NCBI RefSeq assembly: GCF_003265705.1
Contig: NW_020312935.1
Coordinates: 6,852,245-6,916,244, forward strand
Source of the DNA: Callorhinus ursinus
Lineage: Eukaryota > Chordata > Mammalia > Carnivora > Otariidae
Length of the DNA stretch: 64,000 nt
Reading direction: 5' to 3'
Numbering within the stretch: the stretch's first letter is position 1; every line of letters starts with the position of its first letter. The notes below the pieces were generated by a model. The model made no database searches. It was not told where the DNA came from and was given only the letters and a program-made list of their open reading frames with translations. This document shows, one piece after another, positions 31,801 through 41,480 of the stretch. The position numbers and the translations under genes were made by a program.

Positions 31801-34800
31801 TCCCTGCTGAGCACAGAGGCTGAGGTAGCGCTCAATGCAGGGCTTGATCCCACGACCCTGAGATCATGATCTGAGCTGAAACCAAGAAGAGTCAGATGCC
31901 CCCCAGCTCTATACTCTTAACTATGGCCCTATAGGAACTTTTATCTGGAACTTAAAACTTCGGAGTCTTTAGTTTGATGAATTTTTTATCATAATGTTTC
32001 ATAATTTAAAGAGTTTGTGACTGTAGATGGACACCAGCTCTCTACGTGTCAATAGCCTGAACCCAGATAGACTGTCATAAGTATGGATCTCAGTGGATAT
32101 TACCTTTATGTAGTTTAGGCCTGGTGCTGATGAGTCCAGGGCCACTGACTTGGGTTCCTCAAGGACCAAATGATGTCACACAGAAGATCTCTGTTCCCTA
32201 GACATTGCATTTTTCACCTCAGCCACTGTCTAACACACCTTTGTTGTCCTAGCCTAAAAGTTCAACTATTTAAAACTTGGGGAAAGTCAGCTGAGGATAG
32301 ACGGAAGTCTGACCTCACAATCAAGGTAGTCGGCTTAACACTGGTCATCTTCAGAGAATGAAAGTGTAAATAGACCTTATAGGTTTTACATGAATTTGTA
32401 GACAGTTTTTTTCTTTTTAAAGATTTTATTTATGGGATGCCTGGGTGGCTCAGTCGTTAAGCGTCTGCCTTCGGCTCAGGTCATGGTCCCAGGGTCCTGG
32501 GATCGAGCCCTGCATCGGGCTCCCTGCTCCGCGGGAGGCCTGCTTCTCCCTCTCCCACTCCCCCTGCTTGTGTCCCTCTCTCGCTGTGTCTCTCTCTGTC
32601 AAATAAATAAAATCTTTGGAAAAAAAAAAAGATTTTATTTATTTATTTGAAATAGAGCGTGAGCACAAGCAGGGGGAACAGCAGAGGGAGAGGGAGAAGT
32701 ATGCTCCCCACTGAGCGGGGAGCCTGTGGAGAAGGTGTTTTAAGACATGGGGCTTGATCCCAGGACCCTGGGATCATGACCTGAGCCGAAGTCAGATGCT
32801 TAACCATCTCAGCCACCCATGCGTCCCTGTAGACAGTTTTGAAGTATTTAACTTTCCTTGGATTTAACTTCAAGGAGATAAATCATGTTCTTCAGTAACC
32901 TACGTAGTCAGGTCCTCCCAGAAGCATAGATCGTGGATCCCTCTAGGAGGGTAGTTTTTAAATTGCTGTTAATTATAGACGGAGCTCAGGCATTAGTAGA
33001 TTCTAAGAGTCCATCACCAACACTGGGGAGATTCCCAGCCACTAACAGCTGCGGCTGCTGCTAGCATTTCCATGGCATTTTTACATTTGTATGTTACCAG
33101 ACCAGTATTTTTTCATGAAAAGGAAAGAAATTTGCTTCATGGTGATATTTAAATTTTGCTAACTTTAAAAATTGTTAAAAACAGCTGTTTGTTATTCTTT
33201 TCCAGTTACCGTGAAAAAGCAAAGAAAGATGCTGCTGCTGTGGGTAATCATGTTGCCAAATTGTTGCAGTCTATCGGCCAGGTAAGCTGCTGATCTGAGC
33301 GTACTGTGCTTTTCATGGACAGTAGGGCTCCATTTGGCCTGATTGCATAACTCCAGAGGCCAAAAAGGTGGTTTAGAGATAGAGGGTGTGGCCTGGTTCT
33401 GGGCTTCTTTAGAGGGATCTCTTACTTACCTGGCTAATGAGAAGGGCCTTCACTAAGGAAACAAGGTGTTTTTACAGTGCTCTTCCAGCGCTTGGGGAAA
33501 GCCTCTCCATCTCCCAGTGATTGGCTTTGTGCTGCAGTCTGTGTTCATCTCCTCTTTTATACTGGAGCAAAACCTGCATTTCTCTCTTTACAGGCACCAG
33601 AGTCCATTTCAGAGAAAGAATTAAAATTACTGTGTAAGTCCCCTTGAATCAATTTCCTTACTTTTGCTTGATCAAAATGTTTTCAGGAATTTTAAATGGC
33701 TAAAATTAAAAAAATTTTCCATGGCCTCAGTGGTATAGATAAGAATTACTAAGAGTTGGTGTTTTTTTCCCCTCATAATAAAAGGAGAGGGTGTTTTAAG
33801 ATGGTCAGTGATAGAGCATATCTGTCTATGGCAGTGCTGAAAAGACATGAAGTTCAGTTGAAAATTGTCATTAATACAGAATTATTTTCAGCTTATTACT
33901 TTTAAATAGTTTGGGAAAGTTTTATCTGAAGACTTTGGATGTGAAATCTTGTGTTACATGTACATTGAAAATATTGGTTTAAATACTCACTTTGATCTGT
34001 GTTAAATGACTGATGGAATTAAGAATTTTGCCATTCAGTTTCAGAGTGGGTTGGCTCTTGGAATCTTGATAACTCCTTAGGAGGCCCAAAACATTTTCTT
34101 TTATTTAAGAATTAGTTTAAGAGGGATGTCTGAGTGGCTCAGTTGGTTAAGCATCTGCCTTTGGTCCAGGTCGTGATCCTGGGGTCCTGGGATTAGGCCC
34201 TGTGTCCGTTCGGCTCCCTGCTTAACAAGGATTCTGCTTCTCCCTCTCCCTCTGTGCTCTCTTCCTCTCCCCCTGTGCTCTGTCTCAAATAAAGAAATAA
34301 AATCTAAAAAAAAAAGAATCAGTTTAAGAATAATAAAATTTGTTTTACATGCTGTCTGAGAATTTTTCCCTGTAGGTACTGCCCTAAGCTTCTGCAAAAG
34401 TCTATATTTTGTATGTTCCCCAGCTTTAAAATGTATTTATCCATGTTCTTCCTTTAATGACTCTTCCATAGTGCTTGTTGAAGCTTATTTTTAATGTTTT
34501 GTTTCATTACCAATCTTGTACCTTGTTTTTGAATTTGTGTTTGCTCTACTAGCTTTTATAATACCAGATTAGAAGCTGGATGTTGGGTACTTGAAAGTTA
34601 ATTCTGTCTACTTTGGGTTATGTTTGAAAATTTCCATAATACAAAGGGTTTTTTAAGAAAGTTTTAACATATATAAAGCGCACAATATATATAATGCTCT
34701 CCTTTAGGACTACTTATCCATAATAATGATAAAAATGACTTCACTGAGTCCTATCAGGTATTGTGGGAGGTATGCACTTGATACACTTGCACATTTGATC

Positions 34801-37800
34801 CACAGAACAACTTTCAAAGGTAATATCCCCATTTTACAAATGAAAGCAAGCTCAGAGAGGTGCCATCACCTACTTACTCACTGCTGAGCTAGTTGTACTG
34901 CCAAGGATATGAATTTCAGATGATTTGTGTTCTAGTGCCTTCTCTGCTAACCATGAGAGCCAAAGAGGCATTTCTTCACATTTCCATGTCTGTAAAGAGT
35001 ATATACAGAATTTCCTGTTCTTAGAGTGACTTGTGATTTGGAATATTCACATCTCAACTGTTTACTTCCATGTCTTTCCTGTATTCAGGCACCAATTCTG
35101 CATTTCTTCGAGTGGTAAGATGTCGATCCTTAGCTGAAGAATATGGCTTGGATACAATTAACAAGGAGGAAATAAGTAAGTATAATAATCCTTTGATGCT
35201 AGGTTACTAGTTTTAATTAATTTTAGAGGTATAAATAAATATTTTGTGTTTAATAGTAGTGAGTATATGATGATAATTTATAGGATAATGTAAATATTGT
35301 ACTTGTAAATTTTATTCTGTAAACCAAGAAGTAGTCATACTTCCAAATAATCATAACTGCGAAATAAAAACTTAATATATAATGAAATCATCTTTAGGTT
35401 ACTGAGTAAGTTATGTGATATGAAGAGCTAAAGTCAGAACGTTACTACATTATTAGAGATTATGTGACTAGCTAATGGTCCTTAAGAACATCGGGTTTCA
35501 TCTTAACATATCTCCCTCTCCCTTTATTTTACTATTATTTATCATTTTCTATTTTATTGTCACAAAATATTTAAATTTTGTGATGGAATTGCCTTGTATC
35601 CTGAAACTGGAGTATATAGTAAATTCAGTTCTACATTGTTTTTATGTAATGAATTATCCAAATTACACTGAATTGTTTTTCCCTTTCAGTTTCCAGCATG
35701 GACAATCCAGATAATGAGATAGTATTATATTTAATGTTACGGGCTGTTGATAGGTTTCATAAACAACATGGTCGATATCCAGGTAAGACTAGCAATCTCA
35801 TTATCATATACAATAAAGTCTTGAATAAATACTTAAATTGAATTAAATCTTAAAGTTTCTTGGGTGTTCTTGGGGTGTTTACAGTAGTGGTGCTTGAATT
35901 TTACATTGTAAACAGTTTATACCTACTTCATCTCAGTGAGGAAATACCATTTGTTTTTTAAGTATAAGTATTTGCAAATAATGTTTGATTCTAAACTATT
36001 ACAGGAGAATGTTGGTTGAATGCCTGTAGAATAAAACTTTTTCTTTTTTTGAGGAGTTGGGGGGGGGGTAGAGGGAAAGAGAAAGAGAGAATCTTAAGCA
36101 GGTTCCACACCCAGCAAAGAGCCCTGCTCGGGGCTCGATCTCACAACCCTGAGATCATGACCTGAGCTGAAATCAAGAGTTGGACACTTAACCGACTGAG
36201 CCACCCAGGTGCCCCTAGAATAAAACTTTTCTTTTCTGTTAGTTTCCATAGTTTACTTCTAAGACTCACACTGAGTTTAATTTAGTGGAACAGGTAAGCC
36301 ATAAGAAGTATGCCTAGTGACATGAATTCCAAACTCTGAAGGTGTAGGGATTTCTTTGCTCAGAATCTTATTTTTTGTTGTCTGTAAATGTAGTTAATTG
36401 GAGAATTGGTAAATCTCAAAAGATCTTCAGTTGCCCAGAATATTTTTATTAAGACGATAATTTTAATTGTGCAGTATTACTGCATAGCAGTACATTCTAG
36501 GAGTATCATAAAACCTGTTGCCCCAACTGCTGTAGTATGCCCACTGAGTTACAATCTTAATGAGCAAGCTTACCAGCAGAAAGAAAAGGAATAAAAACCA
36601 AATATATATTACTTTATGTGTATTGTTTAGTAGCTTGTATTCTTGGTTTATTGCATAACAAACCATCCCAAACCTTACTAGTTTAAAACAGTAAATTATT
36701 ATCTTGTAATTTGTGGATTGGCTGGGCTCAGTTAGGCAGTTATCACTCTCAGAGTTGCATGACGCCTGGGGCTGGGGTCATCTGAAGGCTTGACTGAGCT
36801 AGACATCCAAGAAGACATTTTCACTCATGTGACTGGCACTTTAGTTGGAACAGCTGGAACTGCTTGAGGGCTGGTCAGGCATCTCTCTCCATGGCTAACT
36901 GGGGCTTCCTTTTAGCATTGTATTCCTAGGGCAGACTTCTTACATGGTGGCTGGCTCTCCCAAAGTTAACATTCCAAAAGACCCAGGTGGAACATACAAG
37001 GCTTTTTATGAGTTAGCCTCAGAAGTCACACAACATCACTTACATCATGTTCTATTGGCTTCACAGAGCCAGCTTAGATTAAGAGTGGGAGGGGACTATG
37101 TGAAGGCACAAAGGAGTATTCATTGGGGAGCCATCTCGGGAGACTAGCTACCACAGAGAGCACAGGCTTTGGAGTTGAACCTAGGTTCAGATCTCAACTC
37201 TGTCACTTACTATCTCTTGATCTTGGGTGGGTCACTATTTCCAAGTCTCACTTTTCTCATTTATGGAATGGCGATAATAGTATGTACTCTTGGATTGTAA
37301 GGGTTACGTAGGTGATGTATGAAAATCACTTAACACACTACATGGCACCTTGTAAGTATTCAATAAAGGCTTGGTATTATTATGAGGAAGAGTAGTGATG
37401 GTTTTTAAACTAGAAGGGCTAAAAAATATGATTTGTTTTAGTAATTCTTGAATATTACAGCAATTGTATTTTTCCTTCCGGTAGTAATAATAATAGCTTT
37501 GCCGTTGGAGACAGTATAATCATTAAGAACTGCCCAGGCCCATATCCCAGTTTTGCTACTTAGGAGCTAAGTAACTCAGGCAAATAACTTAATCTGTCTG
37601 TGCCTCAGTTTTCTCACCTATAAATGGGGATAATAATAGTATCTACTTCATAGGGTTGTTGTGAGGATTAAATCAATTAATATATAGTACTTAGAACACT
37701 GTCCAGCATTTATTAATGTTCAATAAATGTTACCTATTATAGCTTTATGTCTTCAGTGTCATTTAGTCTTCTGGAAATGGATAATAAACACCATAATTTT

Positions 37801-40800
37801 TTTAAGCACCGTAATTTTTTTTTAGGGCGGGAGGGGCAGAGGGAGAGGGAAAGAGAATCTTAAGCAGGCTCCATGCCCATCACAGAGCCTGATGTGGAGC
37901 TTGATCTCAAGAACAAGACCTTAACCTGAGATCATGACCTGAGCCAAAATCAAGAGTTGGACGCTTAACGACTGAGCTACCAAGGCACCCCGAGCACCAA
38001 TGGGACATTACTTTCTTATTCATTCAATTCTTCTGTCAAATTATTGAGCACTAACTATGTGTCAGATATTTTTCTAGATACTGGGTATAGAACAGTAAAC
38101 AAAGCAGAGTTATCAAACTTGAAATTTTTTTTTAAAGATTTTATTTATTTATTTGAGAGAGAGAGAATGAGAGAGAGAGAGCACATGAGAGGGGGGAGGG
38201 TCAGAGAGAGAAGCAGACTCCCTGCCGAGCAGGGAGCCTGATGCGGGACTTGATCCCGGGACTCCAGGATCATGACCTGAGCCGAAGGCAGTCGCTTAAC
38301 CAACTGAGCCACCCAGGCGCCCTCAAACTTGAAATTTTAATAGGTTTCAGGTGGTTTCTTTGATTGTTACAGCTTTGTGATAGTTGTAAATATTGGTCTT
38401 GTACTTACCCTTGTTTTTGTTCTTACTTCAGTTTCATTCCTTACTCTTTTGACTAGAACACCTAAAACTGGATTTAGAAAAGTAGATAGCCATTGGTTTT
38501 GAATTTCATTATTCATTTTAATGAAAATTAACCTACATATGTATTTTTAGGGGTATCTAACTACCAAGTTGAAGAAGATATAGGAAAGCTGAAGTCTTGT
38601 CTCACTGGCTTCCTTCAGGAAAATGGATTATCTGTAATGGTGAAAGATGACTATGTCCATGAATTGTGAGTATTTTTTAGGGCATAGGAAAGATAATACC
38701 TGTCTTGTCAAAAGGCTAATCTAAGTTCATGTCTCCATCTCTTTCTGTAGTTGCCGATACGGAGCTGCTGAGCCACATACCATTGCTGCGTTCTTAGGGG
38801 GTGAGTTCCACAGATGAGAATACTGGCATTTGTGGTAACACAATACAGTTAGGAAGTTTTGTTTTCTGAGCTGTTTTAACTAGGGGAGTCAGTGAGGCAG
38901 GATATTGTGTTATTAGATTATTTCACTGATCTCTCTGCTTTTCATCTCCCACTGCTGTCCATCTTAAAGTGAAGTGTCATTGATCTTCCTAAAGCATAGC
39001 TCTGATCATGTCTCTCGCTTAACTAACCCTCTGCCCTGGCAGTAACACATACACACTACAATGATCTTCAGAAAACAGGTCCAGAGTCCTTGATTTGACA
39101 TTAAAAACACACTGTGTTGTGGTTCCACTCAGCCTTTCTGGCCTTGGTTTTTTCAAGTTATTTCCTTTTCCAGGAGACATGCCCTATGATTTCCTGCTCC
39201 TACAATCCTTAACCCTCAGGGCCCATTTGCCTTAAATCTCCCTATTTCTTGCATGTCTAAAATCTACCTGTTCTTCAAGGCCCAAGTGAAAGTTAGCATC
39301 TCTTTCATAAAAACTCCCTGGAGGCTAGAAGTCCAAGGCCAGGGCCAGGGCAGTTGGTTTCTGGTGAGGCCTGTTTGTGGCTTGTAGGTGGCTACCATCT
39401 TGCTGTGTGCCATTATATAACCTTGTCTTTGTTCAGGGAGGACAGATGGGACACAAGCTCCCTGATGTCTTATGTGGGCACTAAACCCATCATGAGGGCC
39501 CTACCCCATGACCCTATTTACCTCCCAAAGACCCCCATACCATCTTCAATTCCAAATACTACCACATTAGGTATTAAGGATTTAACATGAATTTTGAGGA
39601 CATTTAGTCCATAACGTGTTCTGTATTCTGCACAACACGGTTATATTCCACTTCTTTCAGGTCTTTGTTAAAATGTTATCTTCCCTTTGTTAAAATGTTA
39701 TATGAGGCCATTCCTGACTCCCCAGTTTAAAACTGCGTCACTCCTCTTGCACTCATATATATCCCCCTTTCTTGCTTTTTCTCCTTAGCACTTAGAGTCA
39801 TTTCACTTACTATAAATTTTACTTATTTGTAAATTATCTCTCCCTTACTGCTAAAAAGTAAGATCTAAGAGGGTGAGGATTTGTATCTTTTGTTCTTTAT
39901 CCCTAGTGCCTAGAAGAGTTTCTGGTACATAATAGAGTCTCATATTTTATTGAATCAATGAATGTTTGTGAAAGATGAACCTTCATATTATAATAGATGA
40001 AGAATTTTTTTTCTCTGTAGTTTTGTTTTTTTCTATTGTTTGCTTTGATTAGTTACTCAAAACTTGTTACTGTATAAGACTGTTACTGAGGGCGCCTGGG
40101 TGGCTCAGTTGGTTGGGCGACTGCCTTCGGCTCCGGTCATGATCCTGGGGTCCCGGGATCGAGTCCCGCATCGGGCTCCCTGCTCAGCGGGGAGTCTCCT
40201 TCTCCCTCTGACCCTCTTCCCTCTCATGCTCTCTGTCTCTCATTCTCTCTCTCTCAAATAAATAAATAAGTAAATCTTTAAAAAAAAAAAAGGACTGTTA
40301 CTGAGTATAGCAGCCTGGCGGTATTTAATACAGATTGTTTCCAAATTACAAATGTATTTAGAACAGATATACCTTTGCGCGCCTGGGTGGCTCAGTTGGT
40401 TAAGTGACTGCCTTCAGCTCAGGTCATGATCCTGGAGTCCCGGGATCGAGTCCCACAGCATCGGGTTCCCTGCTCAGCAGGGAGTCTGCTTCTCCCTCTG
40501 ACCCTCCCCCCTCTCATGTCCTCTCTCTCAAATAAATAAATAAAATCTTAAAAAAAAAAGAACAAATATACCTTTATTCCATTTTATTAAAGTAAAGTAG
40601 GCACAGGGTAAAATTTAAATGTAATATAAGGATCATCTTCGAGAATCTTTTCTGTCTATATGTATTTTTTTAAAAAGCACTATCAACCATACTACTGTTT
40701 TGACTTTACTAAAATATCATCAGCCATTCAAAACCACAGTAATACTTCATTCTTTTAAATTGTGGCATAATATCCCAAAGTGTGAATGTCTAGGACAAAA

Positions 40801-41109
40801 TTTGTTCCTATAATAATATAGTTATAAAAAAATTGCAGTTCTTGATTTTGATGTGCTTCAGTAAGCTATGACTGTTTTGGCTTATTTTTAAACACCTTTG
40901 CTTTTGGAAAGGAAAGGTTTTCTTTACAGAGTTGGATATTTTTATATAACTTGAAATTTACCTTTTTCAAAGATTTGCTTTTCTCCTTTTTCCTTGCAGG
41001 AGCTGCTGCTCAGGAGGTTATCAAAATAATCACCAAACAATTTGTAATTTTTAATAATACTTACATTTACAGTGGCATGTCACAAACCTCAGCAACTTTC
41101 CAGTTGTAG
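16433..41109 (+). CDS. NAE1: NEDD8-activating enzyme E1 regulatory subunit, complete, 20 coding exons
   Basis: NAE1 (APPBP1) pairs with UBA3 to form the E1 that adenylates NEDD8, the first step of cullin neddylation. This subunit carries the non-catalytic ThiF/adenylation-like half. Twenty exons join in phase: 53, 104, 61, 31, 72, 80, 110, 110, 63, 64, 92, 60, 134, 76, 40, 87, 93, 115, 50 and 110 nt, or 1605 nt with stop, giving 534 residues, the human length. All introns are GT-AG. The N-terminus [21 protein letters not shown] and the LRLWG...ILKNLVLPG...IIDGN segments mark the E1 adenylation fold. The middle carries the [12 protein letters not shown] helix and the C-terminus runs [16 protein letters not shown] to ...SATFQL. 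The ATG is in a strong context (G at -3 and +4). No frame break was found. Confidence 0.98.
16880..17199 (+). repeat. hAT-Charlie-type non-autonomous DNA transposon
   Basis: Starts cagcgctgtcc and ends ggacactgcag, imperfect inverted ends, with 'gagccgcatatgtaatt', 'tctagtagccacatt' and 'aggtgaaattaattttaat' inside, the wording of a common MER hAT family. Flanking octamers tcctgagc and gtctaagc agree at five of eight. It abuts the edge of the NAE1 CpG island in intron 1. Confidence 0.75.
19190..19293 (+). CDS. NAE1: NAE1 coding exon 2
   Basis: Residues 18-53: [31 protein letters not shown] region, the start of the nucleotide-binding-like fold. Acceptor ttttgtag, donor gtaatg. Confidence 0.95.
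19382..19442 (+). CDS. NAE1: NAE1 coding exon 3
   Basis: Residues 53-73: [20 protein letters not shown], the strand with the acidic residue typical of E1-like folds. Donor gtatgt. Confidence 0.95.
19492..19672 (+). repeat. MIR fragment, NAE1 intron 3
   Basis: Diverged MIR order: 'cctaaatcccagctccacctcct', 'aggttacttgactctc', then 'ggatgaagtaagt'. Confidence 0.6.
20358..20625 (+). repeat. hAT-Charlie-type MER element, NAE1 intron 3
   Basis: 'cttctcaagtgtggtctgtgg' at the left and 'cacactttgggaacattg' at the right are near-inverted ends. The inside has the 'ctctacggaatgttaatag' type of motif. Subfamily not assigned. Confidence 0.6.
20806..20836 (+). CDS. NAE1: NAE1 coding exon 4 (31-nt small exon)
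   Basis: Residues 73-83: [11 protein letters not shown]. Only 31 nt, so it does not keep frame if skipped. A T-rich tract precedes the tctag acceptor. The third Phe is Leu in human. Confidence 0.92.
21546..21617 (+). CDS. NAE1: NAE1 coding exon 5
   Basis: Residues 84-107: [20 protein letters not shown] then FVEE, phase 0. The donor gtatat merges into a TA/TG repeat. Confidence 0.94.
21618..21674. repeat. TA/TG microsatellite next to NAE1 exon 5 donor
   Basis: The first intron bases are gtatatatgg and continue into gtgtgtgtgtgt and tatatata. The splice donor is the first GT of the repeat. Confidence 0.9.
21725..21822 (-). repeat. CAN-SINE (older short type), NAE1 intron 5
   Basis: Ends 'gagccagccaggtgcccc'. 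The flank 'atttagaattttga' occurs at both sides (about 21,710 and 21,825), the target duplication. Confidence 0.85.
21981..22060 (+). CDS. NAE1: NAE1 coding exon 6
   Basis: Residues 108-134: [20 protein letters not shown] then ATQLPE. Acceptor ctgtttag, donor gtaaat. Confidence 0.95.
22155..22795 (-). repeat. Nested block of three CAN-SINEs, NAE1 intron 6
   Basis: Three minus-oriented SINEs: 22216-22398, 22399-22591 and 22593-22793, each ending in the reversed tRNA head. The outer duplication tagttcttaaaattctt (22138-22154) recurs with one mismatch at 22796-22812. The arrangement fits later copies landing in the A-rich tails of older ones. Confidence 0.85.
23298..23407 (+). CDS. NAE1: NAE1 coding exon 7
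   Basis: Residues 134-171: [20 protein letters not shown] region ending IIIKEHP. Human reads STSLRL at the junction, here STLLRL. Confidence 0.95.
23491..23771 (-). repeat. CAN-SINE with internal 71-bp tandem duplication
   Basis: The body part 23550-23620 is repeated at 23621-23690 almost without change. Target duplications tagaaagtcaatttt (23476-23490) and tagaaagtcagtatt (23772-23786). It lies in NAE1 intron 7. Confidence 0.93.
24257..24461 (-). repeat. CAN-SINE, NAE1 intron 7
   Basis: Minus-oriented, with (GA)n near the tail. Flanks ttacttacaaattttt and ctacttagaaattttt are diverged duplications. Confidence 0.88.
25249..25370 (+). repeat. CAN-SINE (older short type), NAE1 intron 7
   Basis: Head 'ggtgcctggcgggctcagtt', B-box-like 'gagttcgagcccc', then an A-rich tail. 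No CT-rich body. Confidence 0.85.
25439..26731 (-). pseudogene. Processed pseudogene of cytochrome c, somatic (CYCS)
   Basis: A retrocopy of CYCS mRNA in NAE1 intron 7, antisense to NAE1. The coding part runs 26662 down to 26343. It begins [20 protein letters not shown] with the haem-binding CAQCH motif, and has no introns. A one-base insertion near 26,468 shifts the frame after 'ETLM'. A second extra G lies near the end of the frame, so the C-terminus is lost. A long 3' UTR follows, ending in T7 on the plus strand (25439-25445), the old poly(A). The 18-base flanks agaaaatatagatttctt (25421-25438) and agaaattatagatttctt (26732-26749) differ at one base and are target duplications. Not expected to make cytochrome c. 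Confidence 0.93.
26823..26932 (+). CDS. NAE1: NAE1 coding exon 8
   Basis: Residues 171-207: [20 protein letters not shown] through HMEKK. It follows the intron that carries the antisense cytochrome c retrocopy. Confidence 0.95.
27794..27856 (+). CDS. NAE1: NAE1 coding exon 9
   Basis: Residues 208-228: [20 protein letters not shown] then E, 63 nt, phase 0. Donor gtacgt. Confidence 0.95.
28255..28318 (+). CDS. NAE1: NAE1 coding exon 10
   Basis: Residues 229-250: [20 protein letters not shown] then Q and a split Gly. Donor gtaata. Confidence 0.95.
28807..28898 (+). CDS. NAE1: NAE1 coding exon 11
   Basis: Residues 250-280: [20 protein letters not shown] then [10 protein letters not shown]. Acidic loop and helix of the catalytic-cysteine-like region. 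Confidence 0.95.
28969..29207 (-). repeat. (AT)n and CAN-SINE, NAE1 intron 11
   Basis: An AT dinucleotide run (28969-28988) and a T-rich tail, then a minus-oriented SINE ending 'gagccaccaggtgccc'. Confidence 0.85.
30616..30814 (+). repeat. CAN-SINE, NAE1 intron 11
   Basis: Plus-oriented head, CT-rich body and AAATAAATAAAATC tail. 'agtctaataagcaca' before and 'agtctaagcaca' after are diverged duplications. Confidence 0.88.
30939..30998 (+). CDS. NAE1: NAE1 coding exon 12
   Basis: Residues 281-300: [20 protein letters not shown], 60 nt, phase 0. Donor gtaaca. Confidence 0.95.
31087..31220 (+). CDS. NAE1: NAE1 coding exon 13
   Basis: Residues 301-345: [20 protein letters not shown] through YIKLQNV. 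The intron before it is only 88 nt. Confidence 0.95.
31701..31901 (-). repeat. CAN-SINE, NAE1 intron 13
   Basis: The exact 17-base duplication cccagctctatactctt stands at 31684-31700 and 31902-31918. Its tRNA head end is shortened. Confidence 0.92.
32410..32827 (-). repeat. CAN-SINE split by an inverted CAN-SINE
   Basis: Outer minus copy flanked by tgtagacagtttt at 32397-32409 and 32828-32840. An inner plus copy sits at 32434-32627 with its own duplication aaagattttatttat (32419-32433 and 32628-32642), made from the outer copy's tail. NAE1 intron 13. Confidence 0.93.
33206..33281 (+). CDS. NAE1: NAE1 coding exon 14
   Basis: Residues 345-370: [20 protein letters not shown] then QSIGQ, a helical lysine- and alanine-rich piece. 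Confidence 0.95.
33594..33633 (+). CDS. NAE1: NAE1 coding exon 15
   Basis: Residues 371-384: [14 protein letters not shown], 40 nt. The donor gtaagt is close to ideal. Confidence 0.94.
34123..34314 (+). repeat. CAN-SINE, NAE1 intron 15
   Basis: Duplications agaattagtttaaga (34108-34122) and agaatcagtttaaga (34315-34329). Confidence 0.9.
35089..35175 (+). CDS. NAE1: NAE1 coding exon 16
   Basis: Residues 384-413: [20 protein letters not shown] then DTINKEE. Acceptor tattcag, donor gtaagt. Confidence 0.95.
35690..35782 (+). CDS. NAE1: NAE1 coding exon 17
   Basis: Residues 413-444: [20 protein letters not shown] then [10 protein letters not shown]. Confidence 0.95.
36042..36215 (-). repeat. 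CAN-SINE, NAE1 intron 17
   Basis: 'tagaataaaacttt' flanks it at 36027-36040 and from 36216. Contains a G10 run at the start of the body. Confidence 0.9.
36640..37110 (+). repeat. Old mammal-wide interspersed repeat, class unresolved
   Basis: Text such as 'tgcataacaaaccatcccaaacc', 'tttaaaacagtaaattattatc', 'tgaaggcttgactgagct' and 'aaaagacccaggtgga' recurs in mammalian genomes as an old repeat. I cannot name the family with certainty. NAE1 intron 17. Confidence 0.5.
37148..37385 (+). repeat. MIR, NAE1 intron 17
   Basis: 'ggctttggagttgaacctaggtt', 'ctgtcacttactatctcttgatcttgg', ending 'gtattcaataaaggcttggtattatt': near full-length MIR order. Confidence 0.85.
37505..37745 (+). repeat. MIR, NAE1 intron 17
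   Basis: Near full-length: 'tgcctcagttttctcacctataaatggggataataatagt' order, then 'gttgttgtgaggattaaat' and 'gttcaataaatgttacctattat'. A second MIR so close in the same orientation. Confidence 0.88.
37812..37991 (-). repeat. CAN-SINE, NAE1 intron 17
   Basis: T-rich tail, GA-rich body, 'gatcatgacctgagccaaaa' and a reversed head ending 'ggcacccc'. Confidence 0.85.
38129..38322 (-). repeat. CAN-SINE, NAE1 intron 17
   Basis: Exact 16-base duplications tcaaacttgaaatttt at 38113-38128 and 38323-38338, so a fairly young insertion. Confidence 0.93.
38551..38665 (+). CDS. NAE1: NAE1 coding exon 18
   Basis: Residues 444-482: [20 protein letters not shown], then [19 protein letters not shown]. Human has Tyr where this has Asn in QENG. 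Confidence 0.95.
38751..38800 (+). CDS. NAE1: NAE1 coding exon 19
   Basis: Residues 482-499: [16 protein letters not shown], 50 nt. Acceptor ctgtag, donor gtgagt. Confidence 0.95.
38920..39970 (+). repeat. L2 with an LTR-like insertion, NAE1 intron 19
   Basis: L2-type text on both sides ('catagctctgatcatgtctctc'; 'agtgcctagaagagtttctgg' ending in tgaatcaatgaatg). Around 39,325-39,620 lies another old element, with 'tagaagtccaaggcc', 'ggtttctggtgaggcc' and 'agtccataac', possibly of MLT/MaLR type. Confidence 0.5.
40091..40292 (+). repeat. CAN-SINE, NAE1 intron 19
   Basis: Young-looking; exact duplications gactgttactgag at 40078-40090 and 40293-40305. Confidence 0.93.
40377..40558 (+). repeat. 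CAN-SINE, NAE1 intron 19
   Basis: Same orientation and 85 bases from the previous copy. Duplications agaacagatataccttt (40360-40376) and agaacaaatataccttt (40559-40575), one mismatch. Confidence 0.93.
41000..41109 (+). CDS. NAE1: NAE1 coding exon 20 (terminal) with stop
   Basis: Residues 499-534 and TAG at 41107-41109: [20 protein letters not shown], then [16 protein letters not shown]. The C-terminus is intact. Confidence 0.96.
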
Positions 41110-41215
41110 AATAAACATCCTATGTAGTGTGTTAATGATTTAAACTGTAATTGCCTTCAGCTTGTGCTCTAGTTTGTAAAATTCTAGTAAGGGAGAACTG
41201 TTAAATTGTTTCCTT

Positions 41216-41221
41216 AATAAA
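41216..41221 (+). terminator. NAE1: Poly(A) signal of NAE1 (AATAAA)
   Basis: AATAAA about 105 nt past the stop, followed by a GT-rich stretch ('gtagtcttgttctttgtggg') as a downstream element. Cleavage is expected near 41,240. Confidence 0.88.
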
Positions 41222-41366
41222 CATTTTTCTCATTTGTAATAATGTAGTCTTGTTCTTTGTGGGGGAAGGAAGCAGTCGTTTTCTCAGAGAATAAAAGCTA
41301 TCCATTTTTAATTGAGTTCATTATTTCTCGTTTGCTAATTCCAAGTTACTTATAAAAATCCCTTGT

Positions 41367-41480
41367 GGGGTGCCTGGCTGGCTCAGTCCGTAAAGCATGT
41401 GACTCTTGATCTGTGGATTGTAGGTTCAAGCCCCACCTTAGGTATAGAGATTACTTAAAAATAAAATCTTAAAAAAAAAA
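41367..41480 (+). repeat. CAN-SINE (older short type) between NAE1 and TERB1
   Basis: Head 'ggggtgcctggctggctcag', 'aggttcaagcccc', then 'ttacttaaaaataaaatctt' and A10. It lies about 125 bases past the NAE1 poly(A) site. Confidence 0.88.

Noticed and set aside
32450..32530. tRNA-like A and B box sequences in SINE heads as tRNA genes
   Set aside because: They belong to tRNA-Lys-derived SINEs, lack a full cloverleaf and recur across the window.
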